Of a stretch of 64,000 nt of DNA, positions 46,901 through 57,465 are shown one piece after another. A program made the position numbers and the translations under genes. The notes below the pieces were generated by a model that saw only the letters and a program-made list of their open reading frames with translations, searched no databases and had not been told where the DNA came from. The stretch covers positions 80,361,944 to 80,425,943 of the forward strand of contig CP141130.1 in assembly GCA_035236585.1 (NCBI GenBank), read 5' to 3'. The stretch is from Warburgia ugandensis (Eukaryota; Streptophyta; Magnoliopsida; Canellales; Canellaceae). Each line of letters begins with the position of its first letter. Position 1 is the stretch's first letter.

Positions 46901-49900
46901 CCGCCACTACAAGGGGGGCCCACACGTCGGATCTAACATTAAGGACTCAAAATATTTGACAAATGATTGAAGTGTAAGTTTCATTAACTCTAGTTGCCAC
47001 TTGCCAGTTTGGAATTGGAGGAAAGAAAACTATCTGTCCCTGTCAGGCAGGTCGGCGCCAAGGCTAGGCCGTTTGCCGACATAGGCAGACTGGTCACTGG
47101 AAGTCTGACACATCACAGTCACGCTCATAGATTGGTAAAGTACTAATAAACCATATCCATATGTGTAAAAATAGGACGGTTAGTCGTTAACCGTCCTATA
47201 AAACATAGCATATAGGACGGTTATGACATAACCGTCCTATAAAACATAACATATAGGACGGTTATTTCACAACCGTCCTATAAAACCCATAACATATAGG
47301 ACGGTTCTGATATAACCGTCCTATAAAACATAACATATAGGACGGTTATTTCACAACCGTCCTATAAAACATAACATATAGGACGGTTATTTCACAACCG
47401 TCCTATAAAACCCATAACATATAGGACGGTTCTGATTTAACCGTCCTATAAAAACATAACATATAGGACGGTTATTTCACAACCGTCCTATAAAACCCAT
47501 AACATATAGGACGGTTGTGAAATAACCGTCCTATGTTTTGTGGTTGGTTTGGCTCCATTCACTTGGGAGCAGTTTTTTTACTAAGTCGTAATAGGGAAAT
47601 CAAGTCGTTTCATGTCGTGCCGTATATCCAACACAACTCAGTCAATTAATCGTGTTACACAGGTCGTGTCGTGTTATTTTTTTAAGAATCGGGTCGTGTA
47701 CGAGTCATAGGTTTTTGACACGACTATTAATCGTGTCGTGTTCGTGTTGACCCATAACTCTAATCGTGTCGTGTTCGTGTCGCCACAAACACGACCCGCC
47801 AACCCGAATTGCCACCCCTAATCATCAGGTACTTTTCCATGTTTGAACCTAGAGTTTCTATTTATTGCATCAAGTGCAATCTGATTGATTTTTGAAAATC
47901 AAATGCAATCTCCAAGTTCTCTCAAGTGTCAAATTTGTATGCTGCCAAAGATGAAGATTTTGCTTATTGTATCCAAGGCCTGAATCAGAAAAGCACGTCA
48001 GAGGTTTTATCCCAAGAACATTGTCCTGGAATATGCTCAGTCTAAAACAGACTCCACTAGAAAGTTAATCATAACTGTGCCTGATTTACAATCAAGAGTT
48101 TCTCAACTAAAAAATTCATGAAACCAGACCAAGCTCTGGAAACTTGAATCACCAATCAGAAGCAAATTAAAGGCAACAGGGGAATGGATGGAGCAGTGCT
48201 TAAATAAGTCGGTCTTCCCCTCTTCCACGTGCATAAGAAAAAGGAACACTATCTTCTTCTATAACCAAGAAGTCCAAGCCAGAGCTTCATGGTGAAGAAC
48301 CAAATGAACTCAGTCCCCATTTAGGCTAGAAATTTTCAAATCTATATCAAACAACTGTCACATTATCAGGATCTGTTCCTTCTTCATTCCTAGATTAGCA
48401 TTATAACAACAGAGAAAATATATGATGATAAAATCATTCTAGCTTGAACTTGCCTGATGTAGGACAAACAATCTCCACCACTAACGGACGAACCTAGAAT
48501 CTTCTCCTCAAGACATACTTCCATTCTACTATCAAGAACTTACAGATGCAACCAGTTGTACAAGAAACTTACTAGGAAACCAGAAAAACAGAATCATGAT
48601 ATGCAAGCTACAAGGCATCAAATGCCTGGTATATTCTTAACATCATATAAAAAAACTGGCTTCTCACCTGAAAATCCCAAGAGTACATAACATCAGATCA
48701 ATTTACCACTGAAAACTTAATTTAGCCTAACCAATCCTAGCCCTTGATCCAGCAGTCCAGAAAGATCTTTTTGACAAGAACAGGAGTCTACATTTCCTAT
48801 TCTTGGGACCAAGCATTTTTTCATACGGATTCTCAAAGGCATAAAATACAGAGAAAATCCTTTATCAATTCTTTAAGAAGTATAAAATAGTATACTCCCT
48901 AACTAGAATCAATTACTGACTTACTAAGATACATAAAGTCATACACCCTTTAAGAACACCAAACAGGATATTACTTACAACTGCTTTCACTAGGATCTAG
49001 CATTAACAATGGGAATCGAGAAACTAGGATAGCCTTTGGTGACACAACTTGGCATTGTTTCATGAAAGAAACAGAAAGGCAATGCCGTGATGATTACAGC
49101 AGAATCGCGAAACAGATCTTAAAGATATCATCTTTTAATTGTGATTGCAGAGAGAGAATGCTCGAAAAGTAAGTCTTGCTCAACCTGAACAATCTAGTGC
49201 CAAGGCTTGCTGCAACATAGTCAAGGTGAACAAATCATCCCCTTTACTGCTAAAACAGTATTTGGATATGGCAAAGAAGGCCATACTCCAAATACTATTT
49301 CAATCTGGATTGAAATAGTCTCATTAACCAAGACAACAATGTAGATTGTCAGCACAGCCTACCGACATAACTGAAATCTAACACAACTTCCAAATAGCAG
49401 AAAGTAGCTAACTAGCTACTTCCATGATGCTTTCTCTTCCTCTTTTGAGATTGGGAAAAAATGTATAAACAGAAATATGAATAGAACGACTACAGGCCTT
49501 GCAAAAAACAGAAAGGTCTCAGACACTCGGGGACAGCATCCTGTAAAGCAATTAGAACCAGTAAGCTTCAACTATTTAAATGCGAATAGCATCTTCCTTT
49601 TTCCTGTGGGAGATACGATCACATTATCCTCATCTTGGAACTCTGTTTCGACCATCATGCATGATGAATAGAAGCATTTGTCTCTCAAACCCATTTTAAG
49701 TAGTTATGTAGGTATCTAACAGCATTAATGTTGCCCTTCACATGCAAGTAAAGAAAGATACAAAAAACAGCAAGTAAGAGTACCTGATCTCCAGCATAGC
49801 GCTGTTGGATTGCCTTTATTTGGGGCTGTAAAGCTCGCATTGCCATTGCAGATTCAACCTGAAATGTCTAACTTTCAGCAACAAGTTTGATAGATAAGGA

Positions 49901-52875
49901 GAAAATTCAGCAAGCTGAATACTTTAAAGCATAAAAGAAACTTTCAAAATTAACCAATCTGAAAAATAAGTTTCAATAGAGATATTTAATCTGCTTAGCC
50001 CTGTGTAGGGGTCGGAGTTGGGGGAGATGGGGGGTAGTGGGGCTATAAGAAGAGACTCATATAAGGCAGCACCTTCTCTGAGGTCCCTGATAGGGCAGGA
50101 GAGAATGCCCTAACCAAGCAGCCTACTCAGACAGGCTGCTCTGGCCCATCATGCTCTGCTTGTTTCTATTTTCAGCTAAGGAGCTCTACATGATAACAAA
50201 CTCTGCAGGAGAGTCTCCCCATCTTGGATCAAATGGGACAACAATATCCAGTATTCTAGAAAGGACTAATTATTTGGAGTTCATTCAAGATAAAGAAAAC
50301 GACCAACTAACTTTAGAAGAGTTGCTACTACAGCAACAAAATACTTCTGCACTACAATAATTAAGTAAAAACACAAAATAACCATGTCAGCATAAATTTC
50401 CCAATTCCAACTCGACCAACATGACCCTTCCATAGAAAGAAACAACAATAGTATGAGGAGGTTCCTTTCTCTGGTCCAGTAAAGAAGAGCAGTAATTATT
50501 TTGCAGCATAATTTGAATAAATACATTTCCATTGGGAAGCACTTCATCAGATCTTGAAAGGACTTCTAACTCAGAATTTGTATTCTTGAAATCTGTATCC
50601 AAACGCGTTCCACTCAGTTTTGTTTCATTATCAAATATTAAAAAAAGCAAAGCAGGTAAGGTGACTGTTACATCAAAGGAGCCAAAGGAAGGTAGATTTG
50701 GTAAGTTCAACATAAGAAAGAGTAAGAACAAATAATCTACTAATTTTTAACAGAATTGAGAATCTTCTGACATAGAATAACAGAACCTAGAAACAAGACT
50801 GGATTCTGGTATTGGAAGGGAAAGAAACAGCTGGCAGAAGAGGAGGAAATAAAAGAGAGAACAGAAGGAAGGAAGGAAGGAAGGAAGGGGGGAATTGGGA
50901 GGCTCTAGCTCCTCAAAAGCTAGAATTGTATTTTTTCTGGAATTCTGTAAACATACCCGTACATGTAAAATAAGCAAAGCTGGATCTGTCAGCCTGCTTG
51001 TTGTATATTGAATCTCTGTAATTGAGTTTTTCCATAAGAAATTCATTACTATTCTTACTGGAATTGTGAGTTCTATCAGTGACTAATATATAGAGCTCCA
51101 ACCCAGACACTTCCAGATGATAATAACGCTCTTTATTTTATCAGAGAAATAAAACAAAACAGCATGAGATCTCTCTTCGCCCCTACAAATTTATATATAT
51201 AATCCACTTCACCTCACCATTAAAAATGAATCCTGATATATCATAGTTGGACCAGAGAAATGGATCACTCAGGAGCTCAGGACATCCATATATGGAATTT
51301 CAAGATGTTCAGTTTAAGGGAAGATACTTTATGTTAGTGATGTTGGATGGTTGGAGAAACTTCTGGTTTCCAGATAAAATATGATTCCTGACAATCTTTA
51401 AAATAAATGTGGTTGGGAATTTTTAATACAGTATTCCAACCAGCCATTTCATAGTAGGCAACATTAGCTGACCACAATATTGAATTACTATCTTAGAGAT
51501 TCATAGCAGACCTGTTTTCTTGTCAGAGGAAATGTGGCAGCTTTAACGATAACAGTTAGGAGAATAATTGCAAAACCATAAGAATATGGAACATGCAAAG
51601 CTGAAAGTCCATCTTTCAGAACCTGCAGCAAGTTCAAGTTATCAGGTTCCAAGTTCAAAGATTGCAAATAGGAGCAATAAAAATTTATAAACAAATCCTA
51701 AAACTAACAGGATAATTTATGAACTAGAAAGCAAGTAAACATCCATAAATTTCTCAAGTTGCTGGCCCGAAAACAGTAGGATGAGCTTACCTCTTCGGAA
51801 AGTAAAAGGGTATACTAATAATTTTCCATTGCATACTCTAAGACATTCGCCCTATTACTGAACTAAATTATCTGCATTTACCTATTCTGATAGCTGCATT
51901 TGTGATTTTAGCAATTCGACATAAAGTACTCCTTTGTGAACAAAAAATACTTGTACGTGGATAGATTTGTCGTTCTTGTAGTATGACATAAGTGAATGCA
52001 TGAAACCCTTCTCATGTACTTTGTTATGAATTCCCTTGCATTTATTTTATGCATCACTTATATCTTCCTTAATAAACAATCAATAAAATGAAGAAATTAA
52101 AACCAGAAGCAATCAATAACAGGAAAAGACTATGAATTTGTAGTCCCTTTAATTTTGTTTTGGTTAACAACAGCGAGCAAATTTGTCCGAAGAAACTAAA
52201 AAGTAGTACCCCTGCAATGCTTGCTAAATGTCAATACTTTCGGAACTTCAGCTAATCTAATTCCCTTTCAAACAGAAATTCAAAGAAGAAGAGAAGAAGA
52301 ATAGTATCAGCAAATCCAATACACTCTATTCACAATCAGGGTTAACTTAAAATCACCTTGGACAGAAGTTTTTAAAGAAGAAAGCACCAATGATAAGCTT
52401 ATAAGTCAGCTGATACAACTCTACTGTATGAACAATATGTACTTCAACAAATGTAACTAAAATTCCCAAACAAGGACATAAATTACTCAAAAACCATAAA
52501 CCTACAAAAACCCTCCCCAATTTCAAATTTTCTAACCTTCAAAACACTCTCCAGATAATTGGTAATCCCTGACAACCAATCACTGCTCTGTTTCGACACA
52601 TTCGCCGAATCCGAATTCACAGCAGCATCAGCCAATGTGTAGAAAACACCTTCCGCTCTACTGAACACTTCCCTGATCAAACCCTCTGCACTCTCAAGAT
52701 CTGACAGCGAAGACCTAACCACGAAAGAATCGACAGTTCTGATTTTGCCGGGAAAATGAGATTTTGCCCGGAAGAAACCGCAGTTTCGAGGCGTGAATGG
52801 ATTTGAAGTTCTTGTTCGATCAGAGATGGGGGAGAGAAGGAGGGTTGGGGGTTGGAAGGAGAGAGAAGGAGCCAT
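31808..52875 (-). CDS. ALB4: ALBINO3-like protein, chloroplastic (ALB4, YidC/Oxa1 family)
   Basis: Eleven minus-strand exons join in frame with GT-AG borders: 52537-52875, 51512-51622, 49784-49858, 42663-42723, 40255-40328, 40019-40123, 38465-38572, 37420-37523, 35912-36118, 35458-35827 and 31808-31912 (552 residues). The first about 55 residues are Ser/Pro-rich like a chloroplast transit peptide. The YidC/Oxa1 core covers about 114-345, with hydrophobic segments near 125-146, 197-217, 268-287 and 306-326 and conserved CLPTLATIPVWIGLYRALSN and PLMIGYFALSVPSGLSLYW. The tail (about 396-440) is highly charged and probably coiled-coil. Sequence details (YRALSNVADEGLLTEGFFWI, IQIMQSSQ, WLQKLGGAKNPV) match ALB4 rather than ALB3, and the basic cpSRP43-binding tail motif of ALB3 is absent. 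ALB4 sits in thylakoid membranes and helps assemble ATP synthase and other complexes. The ATG has a good context (AAAATGGC). Confidence 0.95.
31978..32154 (-). mobile_element. Au SINE in ALB4 intron 10
   Basis: Full-length minus-strand copy, flanked by a perfect 20-nt target-site duplication beginning tcataatgta (31958-31977 and 32155-32174). It contains the cggaccacaagggtccatag and tgcagccttatcttgcattt blocks and a box B (reverse complement of gaacccatgacctc). It has the same orientation as the host gene. Confidence 0.95.
34080..34253 (+). mobile_element. Au SINE in ALB4 intron 10 (antisense to gene)
   Basis: Full-length copy from gggagccttggcacaacag to the end cggggctgccctc. It is flanked by a 14-nt duplication actatatgcatctt (34059-34072 and 34254-34267). 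Box A (ggcacaacagt) and box B (ggttcaaggc) are readable. Confidence 0.95.
38006..38345. repeat. Tandem duplications in ALB4 intron 7
   Basis: A 93-bp unit occurs twice (38006-38098 and 38099-38191, nearly identical), followed by a second, about 52-bp duplicated unit (about 38233-38345, phrase tcttgca...aataatacccct...aataaa). The frame at 38017-38226 is only this repeat and not a gene. Confidence 0.85.
38688..39051. repeat. About 180-bp tandem duplication in ALB4 intron 6
   Basis: tggaccatattttatcagta... occurs at 38691 and again at 38871, with high identity through ttacatattgctcatat. A few substitutions and small indels separate the copies. Confidence 0.9.
40760..41400. repeat. Degenerate tandem repeats of about 130 bp in ALB4 intron 4
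   Basis: The phrases gctaatgggcc, ctaat(c/t)agccccaaa, tggatgaaata and ccctaattgttaaattgga recur several times. An Au SINE is inserted in one unit. Confidence 0.7.
40897..41033 (-). mobile_element. Au SINE, 5'-truncated, in ALB4 intron 4
   Basis: Minus-strand copy containing gggcagccccggtgcacgaa and the ggcggaccacaagggcctat block, ending at ggtgacctc, so the tRNA-like head is partly missing. It is flanked by a near-perfect duplication caagccatggatg(g/a)aatat at 40878-40896 and 41034-41052. Confidence 0.93.
43567..43850. repeat. Left subterminal hairpin array of the hAT element
   Basis: Seven palindromic units of the form tataggacggtt-loop-aaccgtcctata, starting at about 43567, 43610, 43651, 43692, 43733, 43774 and 43815, a period of 41 (first gap 43). 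Loops alternate between ccagaat and cctgaag in units 3-6 and the spacers tgcgag/tgctag alternate largely in step, so a dimer of 82 bp was amplified. Confidence 0.97.
44219..44560 (-). repeat. Internal duplication with gene-start-like sequence in the hAT element
   Basis: The phrase ctaaaacccatcaagatcta...gaagaggaatggtc occurs twice. On the minus strand the higher copy has ATGACCATTCCTCTTCGATG followed about 30 bases later by a donor-like AAG|GTATGC; the lower copy has ACG instead of ATG and the same donor. It looks like a duplicated first exon of a former gene, perhaps a lost transposase; this is speculative. Confidence 0.4.
45238..46825. repeat. 0.7-kb internal direct duplication in the hAT element
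   Basis: Copy one (about 45238-45950) and copy two (about 45951-46825) share long blocks such as gagttatgtaattatctcat, gatattactaagggagttac and acttggttaactaattttgt. Copy two has an extra stretch of about 150 bases near 46100-46250. The sequence is very AT-rich, without coding potential. Confidence 0.9.
47170..47535. repeat. Right subterminal hairpin array of the hAT element
   Basis: Nine palindromic units with the same core as the left array (ataggacggtt...aaccgtcctat), spaced about 40-43 bp. Loops are mostly atttcac and ctgatat, and spacers aaaacataacat or aaaacccataacat differ from those on the left. The two arrays therefore expanded separately around one conserved arm. Confidence 0.97.
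50008..50042 (+). other. G-quadruplex candidate in ALB4 intron 2
   Basis: Four G runs (GGGG, GGGGG, GGGGGG, GGGG) with loops of at most 8 bases, on the strand opposite the gene. It lies in intron 2 close to exon 3. Confidence 0.6.
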
Positions 52876-53068
52876 TTTCTAATCCAAGGATAAGGAAAAA
52901 CGAGGATAAAGAAGTTTTATCCGTGTTTTGGTGCTGCGTGAAATAAAGCAGTGGCAGTTTTGGAGGAAGAAGGAAACCCTTGCGGTGGTGTTTGCTTGGA
53001 GTTTTAAATTGAGGGGAAAGTGCGGAAGGCCTCGCTGATGCAAGTGGGTCCCAGTAGATTATTTTTTT
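52876..53068 (-). promoter_or_regulatory. ALB4: Putative ALB4 promoter/leader region
   Basis: Sequence upstream of the ALB4 ATG. No unambiguous TATA box is seen. Two ggata(a/g)a motifs near 52888-52905 (GATAA type on the plus strand) could be light-response I-box relatives. Assignment is by position only. Confidence 0.35.
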
Positions 53069-53264
53069 TGGAATGCTATACTAGAGTGCGACAATATGAC
53101 ACTTCGCTATATAGTCGCCAACTTTTGGCACGAATGGGCCCACCTATGGAGCATCTGAGCCGTTCATCGGATTATTTTTGCTTTTGGAATCTTGTAAACT
53201 AAAAATCGGGAGATTAAATAACTCGACTACTGTATATGTAAAAACAAAACTTACCATTTATTTC

Positions 53265-53700
53265 AACGAACAGAAGTATAATTTTATCGATGCTAGATTC
53301 ATCCATTTTGGAGTCATCTTGGATATTCCTAGACGTCCAAGTATGCATTAATCTGGTGAACGGTACAGATTATCCAAAGGTGAGCCCCTTTACGTAGAAT
53401 TAAAGTTCATCCACTCTGCACAATTTGTGTATATTCCTACACATCCAAAGTTAGATTAATCAAGTCAACGGGTGAGATCATCCAAAAGTGAGGTCCTTTA
53501 TCCATGTGCTAAAAATCATAATTTTGATGCATTTCGCATATTTCTATTCATCCAAAGCTGGATTAAACAATTTTTTCATGCATTTACATATTCCTATACA
53601 TTCCCAAGCTAGATTAATTAGGTAAATGGGTCAGATTATTGAGGGCAGAAAACAGATGAGCGGGTGAGATCATCTAAAGTTAGGCTACTTCATGTAAAAG
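53265..53700. repeat. Degenerate tandem repeats of about 115 bp upstream of ALB4
   Basis: Recurrent phrases: atattcct(a)cacatcca(a), gctagattaat, aacgggt(c/g)agat(t/c)atccaaa, and (a/g)tgag(c/g)ccctt. At least three diverged units are visible. No ORF. Confidence 0.6.
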
Positions 53701-53819
53701 TAAGCAAGTAGATTTGTTTTAGCAAATGGACACATAAGATTTGAAATGACAAAATTGGTCTTACTTAATGGTCAAATTTTCTAAAAACGTCATTACTTAA
53801 TCACGTAGACATCTACGAA

Positions 53820-53960
53820 CCTTGGAGCAACGTTAGAATTATTGCCGTGTAACCTTGAGATTATGGGTTTCAGGTATGGAAATAGTGTCCTGAAAAATAT
53901 AAGATAAAACTGCATACTATTGACCTTCATAGTCCATCCTTCTTTGGACCTATCCTTTTT
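53820..53960 (+). mobile_element. Degenerate Au SINE fragment
   Basis: Reads cttggagcaacgttagaa...ttgagattatgggtttcaggtatggaaat...gataaaactgcatactattgac, an aged Au copy with recognisable box A and box B positions and body. The 3' part is lost or diverged. Confidence 0.6.
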
Positions 53961-53994
53961 TCATAAGAATGCCAACTAATGAAAGAGGTGATGA

Positions 53995-54513
53995 TAGGCC
54001 TGGCAATTCGGGTTGACGGGTTGTGTTTGTGACATGTCGAGACCAACCTATTATAGTATATGGGTTGACACGAACACGACCCACTTAATAATCGTGTCAA
54101 AAACCCATGACTCGAACATGACACGATTATTAAACGAGTTGACATGACACGACTTGTCTAACATAATTAAATAAATATAAAATAACTAATATATGACAGT
54201 TTCAGGAGAACCGTTAGTTTCAGACGAACTGTCCTATATTATAGTAATTTATATAGGACGATTTCTGATGAACCGACCTATATTTTCAACCTGATTAGTT
54301 AACAGCTTGCGGGTTAAATGGGTCAACACGATGAATTAATAGGTTACGTGTCAAACAAGTCAACACGACGGGTCAACATTGATTGACCCAAACACGACAC
54401 GATTTTTTGCGTGTCATTTTTGGGTTGATTCGAAAATGATACGAACACGATAAGACTCGACCCTAACCTACTAAATTCGTGTTATCATGTCATGTCATAT
54501 TTTGCTACCCCTA
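53995..54513. mobile_element. 519-bp hAT MITE related to the element in ALB4 intron 3
   Basis: Left end TAGGCCTGGCAATTCGGG and inverted right end TAGGGGTAGCAAAATATGAC correspond to the right and left ends of the 4.5-kb element, so this copy lies in reverse orientation. Both about 200-bp subtermini are homologous, and between them are only about two eroded hairpin units (54190-54290). The duplication ACTAATGA is at 54514-54521 on the right and 53975-53982 on the left, with 12 extra bases between the left duplication and the TIR. Confidence 0.85.
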
Positions 54514-54610
54514 ACTAATGAGCAGAAAATTAATATAAAATATAAGCCAAAAAAGTTATTAATAACTGATTATTATGTGACCTGTGATGTTGGGTATACT
54601 TTTACACAAT

Positions 54611-54988
54611 GGGAATGCTGGTGCAGAGTGCGACAACACCTCAATTAGCTGTATAACTCCACTACTTTTGTATGGTGGGGTCTATATGAATTATCTATGC
54701 CGTTCATCTAACTCTTCTAGCTCTAGATATGCAAAATTCACGCCAAAAGGACTTAGCATCCAAATTTTTTTACTTTACGTTGCTAGATGCACCTATAGTC
54801 GGGAGTTTTACAGAAGCAGCCGCGATCTACATTCAATAAACCATAACACAACATTTCTTGGATGCCAGGGATGAACTTTTTTTTGGCATGATTTTAAGGC
54901 AGATGAAATGAAATCAACGACATGGATCAACGCTACGCAGGCCCACCATTGTAAAGTTGGCGTTATCGCACTGTAGTATAGCATTTCC
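54611..54988. mobile_element. Possible MITE with inverted ends
   Basis: Left gggaatgctggtgcagagtgcgac and right (inverted) ggaaatgctatactacagtgcgat are imperfect inverted repeats. A third, isolated end gaatgctatactagagtgcgac lies at 53071. I found no convincing target-site duplication, so family and borders are uncertain. Confidence 0.45.
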
Positions 54989-56200
54989 AGCTCTTTAAAT
55001 TTTTAGTTACATGGCTGGTCCCACCAAATGTTAAACAAAACAAGACAGTAGAAACATGAACAATGTGGGGAAAATGGAAGCTTAGTCAAAAGGTCAAAAT
55101 AAATTACTTGAATTATGACTTCTCCTATGAACTTCTTGTCTTAGAAATTAAGAAATGATATCTTCACCCTAACTTTGTGGGCCCGAGATGTAGGTTTTTG
55201 CCATAAGTCAATGACTCAGTATTTAGTTACCTAAGTATATTTAGTGGACTTGATTTAAAGTGTAAGTAGATTACCAGATAATAAGGCACCTCTCCTCGTT
55301 GTGCTTCGCCAGAGGTGTTCAAGTAGATTTAGAAATTAATATAATAAGTTTTAGATAGTTTGTTTTATAATTCTTCATTGCAATAATAATAATAATAATA
55401 ATAATATATTTGATAGTAAAATCAATCAATTCACATGTTTTTTAATCTATTAAATATTTAAAGGTGGGACAATGTAATAAATAAGGTGGACTCTATCTTT
55501 TTTTGTTTTTTACTTATTTCCAGCCAATCAAATGTTATTTGTTCTTTGCACCTACATAAAACAGCTAAAATTAACACACCCCTAGAGAGAGAGAGAGTTC
55601 TTCCACTTATCATGCCAAAGCCAAATATTTTCTCCAGTTCCAACCATCCAACCAATAACTTGGTTCAGAAGCATCCTAGCTACAAAATTTACTTTCTATG
55701 CTGCTAAACTATATGGCTTAGATTTGACATTTCAAAAGGATTTATCTCTAAGATGTTTCACCTTTATAAATTAATTTAACCCTAAGAGACTTATTATTTG
55801 TACACTTTGCATACCCAACTCATTCTTGAAGTGTATATCCATCTTCATCAGATGTCTAACCCACCAGAAAAATTCACATGAAGTAAAGAAAGTAGAAGTA
55901 AGATTTAATAAAAAGAAGTTTAATATAAAATTAAAATAAAAAAGATAAAAAGGAGAATTCTTTCAAAATTCTGAAAGAAGATGAATGAAGAATCATATTA
56001 GGTTTTAAAATCATTAACTCCCAGAGTAACATGTCATTGCTCATCCTTGATCAAGGGAATCCAATTAGCCTACTGTTACTGGACTGGGTTTCTGCTCTAT
56101 CACAAGATTCACAAGCAAAACTCTATTTAAGTGGCTGAAGTATACAATTCTTATCGCGATCATGATATAATCCGAAGGCAAATTACAAAAATAATGTAAT
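54989..56200. other. Intergenic stretch, no gene seen
   Basis: AT-rich with an ATA microsatellite at about 55386-55408 and a short GA run near 55586. Short ORFs 55458-55707 have no recognisable content. Confidence 0.6.
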
Positions 56201-56206
56201 AAAAAA

Positions 56207-56345
56207 GGGCAGTTTGGTGCACTAAGCTTTCGTGTATGCAGAGTCCAAGCAAGAATGAACCTCAAAGGATCTATAATATGCAGTCTTATCTTACATTTTG
56301 CAAGAAGCCGCTTGCACACCTCGAACCCATAACCTCAAGGTTGAA
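56207..56345 (-). mobile_element. Au SINE (diverged)
   Basis: Minus-strand copy: gggcagtttggtgcactaag, then the ccaagcaagaatgaacctca and tgcagtcttatcttacattt blocks, and box B region cgaacccataacctcaagg. The 5' head is missing. Confidence 0.8.
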
Positions 56346-57300
56346 TTAGGAAAAACCAAAAAGATAAGGCCATTGAATGATCTATTTGGGTCTCTTTTTT
56401 TCCCCCTTAATTCCTTTATAGACCCTAAATTTCAATGGGGTTGAAGCATACTTTTAAAAGTGTTTGAGTAATCTACTTTATAGTTCTTCAAGTGTACGAG
56501 TATACAAAAATAATAATAATTATGAGGAATGATATATAATTCTTCACATGCTTACACAATGGTTCTACTATCGCTATATTTTAATATGTTTATTTTGATT
56601 TGCTCAACATAAGATATTTAGTAGCCCCTAAAAACTATTCCAATTGGATAATGTAGAGTCTGAGAAATTTTTAACTACCATGTTTAATTTATCCTGTTTA
56701 TAGATCTATCATGCTTGATAGTTTTTTTTTTTTTTAATAAAGGCAATAACCTTGCTAGAAATAGGTTTGATAATAGTAATGGGCCTAGAAACAAGTTAAA
56801 AAATGATGAATATGACTATTTTGACTTGTAGGCCTATTACAATTTTAATAACTTATGATCGTGAGAAATAGGTGAAAATTAATAAGTATATAAGTCACAT
56901 AGATTGGGACAAGTTTTATTTGTGGGCTCATTATTCTTTTCTATTGATTTTGATATTAATGAGACTAAAATCAAGTAAAAAGTAATAAAACATGTGTTAT
57001 TTGTAGGTCATTAAACTTAAATTTATATGCTATGATGATTATAAGCCCATAAATATTGTACTGTGGCTGCAGGATGATAGTAGGACTGTAACTTAAATGC
57101 CCTCAAGCACAAAGTAGCCCAAGGCACATTTAATTTATTACAATATTTTTATAGGACAAATAAAAAGCTGTCACATGTCACAGTTGGTTAATTTTGTAAA
57201 CTCGGCAAATACAACAAATTTTACCATAAATTCCACTAATTTTCACCCAACTCCCATCTAATTAATTACAGGTGTAGATCCGATAAATCAGTTTGGAAAG
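56346..57300. other. Intergenic stretch, no gene seen
   Basis: AT-rich sequence; poly-T run near 56720. No coding, RNA or mobile features recognised. Confidence 0.6.
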
Positions 57301-57305
57301 TCCAG

Positions 57306-57465
57306 TAGGAGTTCCAGTGCACGAAGCTCCCGCCTATGCAAGTTCCGAGGAAGGGGTGGACCACAGGAGTCTATAGTACGCAGCCTTATCTTACACTTTT
57401 GTAAAAAGCTGTTTCCACGCCTTAAACATGACGACAAATCTACCATTGCGCCAAGGCTCCCCTTC
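57306..57465 (-). mobile_element. Au SINE
   Basis: Minus-strand copy from ttccagtgcacgaagctccc through cgcagccttatcttacactt to the head gcgccaaggctcccc. Box B is damaged (ccttaaacatgacg). Target duplication not identified. Confidence 0.85.

Larger units (their letters stand above)
43334..47820. mobile_element. 4.5-kb non-autonomous hAT element in ALB4 intron 3
   Basis: Ends are TAGGGGCGGCAAAATATGAC on the left and, inverted on the right, TAGGGGTGGCAATTCGGG. It is flanked by a perfect 8-bp duplication ATCATCAG (43326-43333 and 47821-47828). The 8-bp duplication and the short TAGGGGTGGCAA ends identify a hAT element. Both termini carry the cgtgtcgtgttcgtgtc phrases common in plant hAT derivatives. 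No ORF of 60 codons or more is present, so it cannot encode a transposase. Inside are two subterminal hairpin arrays (separate entries), a degenerate hairpin group at 44627-44790 and an internal 0.7-kb direct duplication. Confidence 0.92.

Noticed and set aside
46902..46925. ccactacaagggggg as a CACTA terminal sequence
   Set aside because: It resembles CACTACAAG, but no inverted partner with a 3-bp duplication was found around the hairpin arrays; the hAT ends with ATCATCAG explain the borders.
49477..50735. Several ORFs of 60-114 residues on both strands
   Set aside because: They lie in ALB4 introns 2 and 3 with no domains, and the true exon here is the 75-base exon 49784-49858 on the minus strand.
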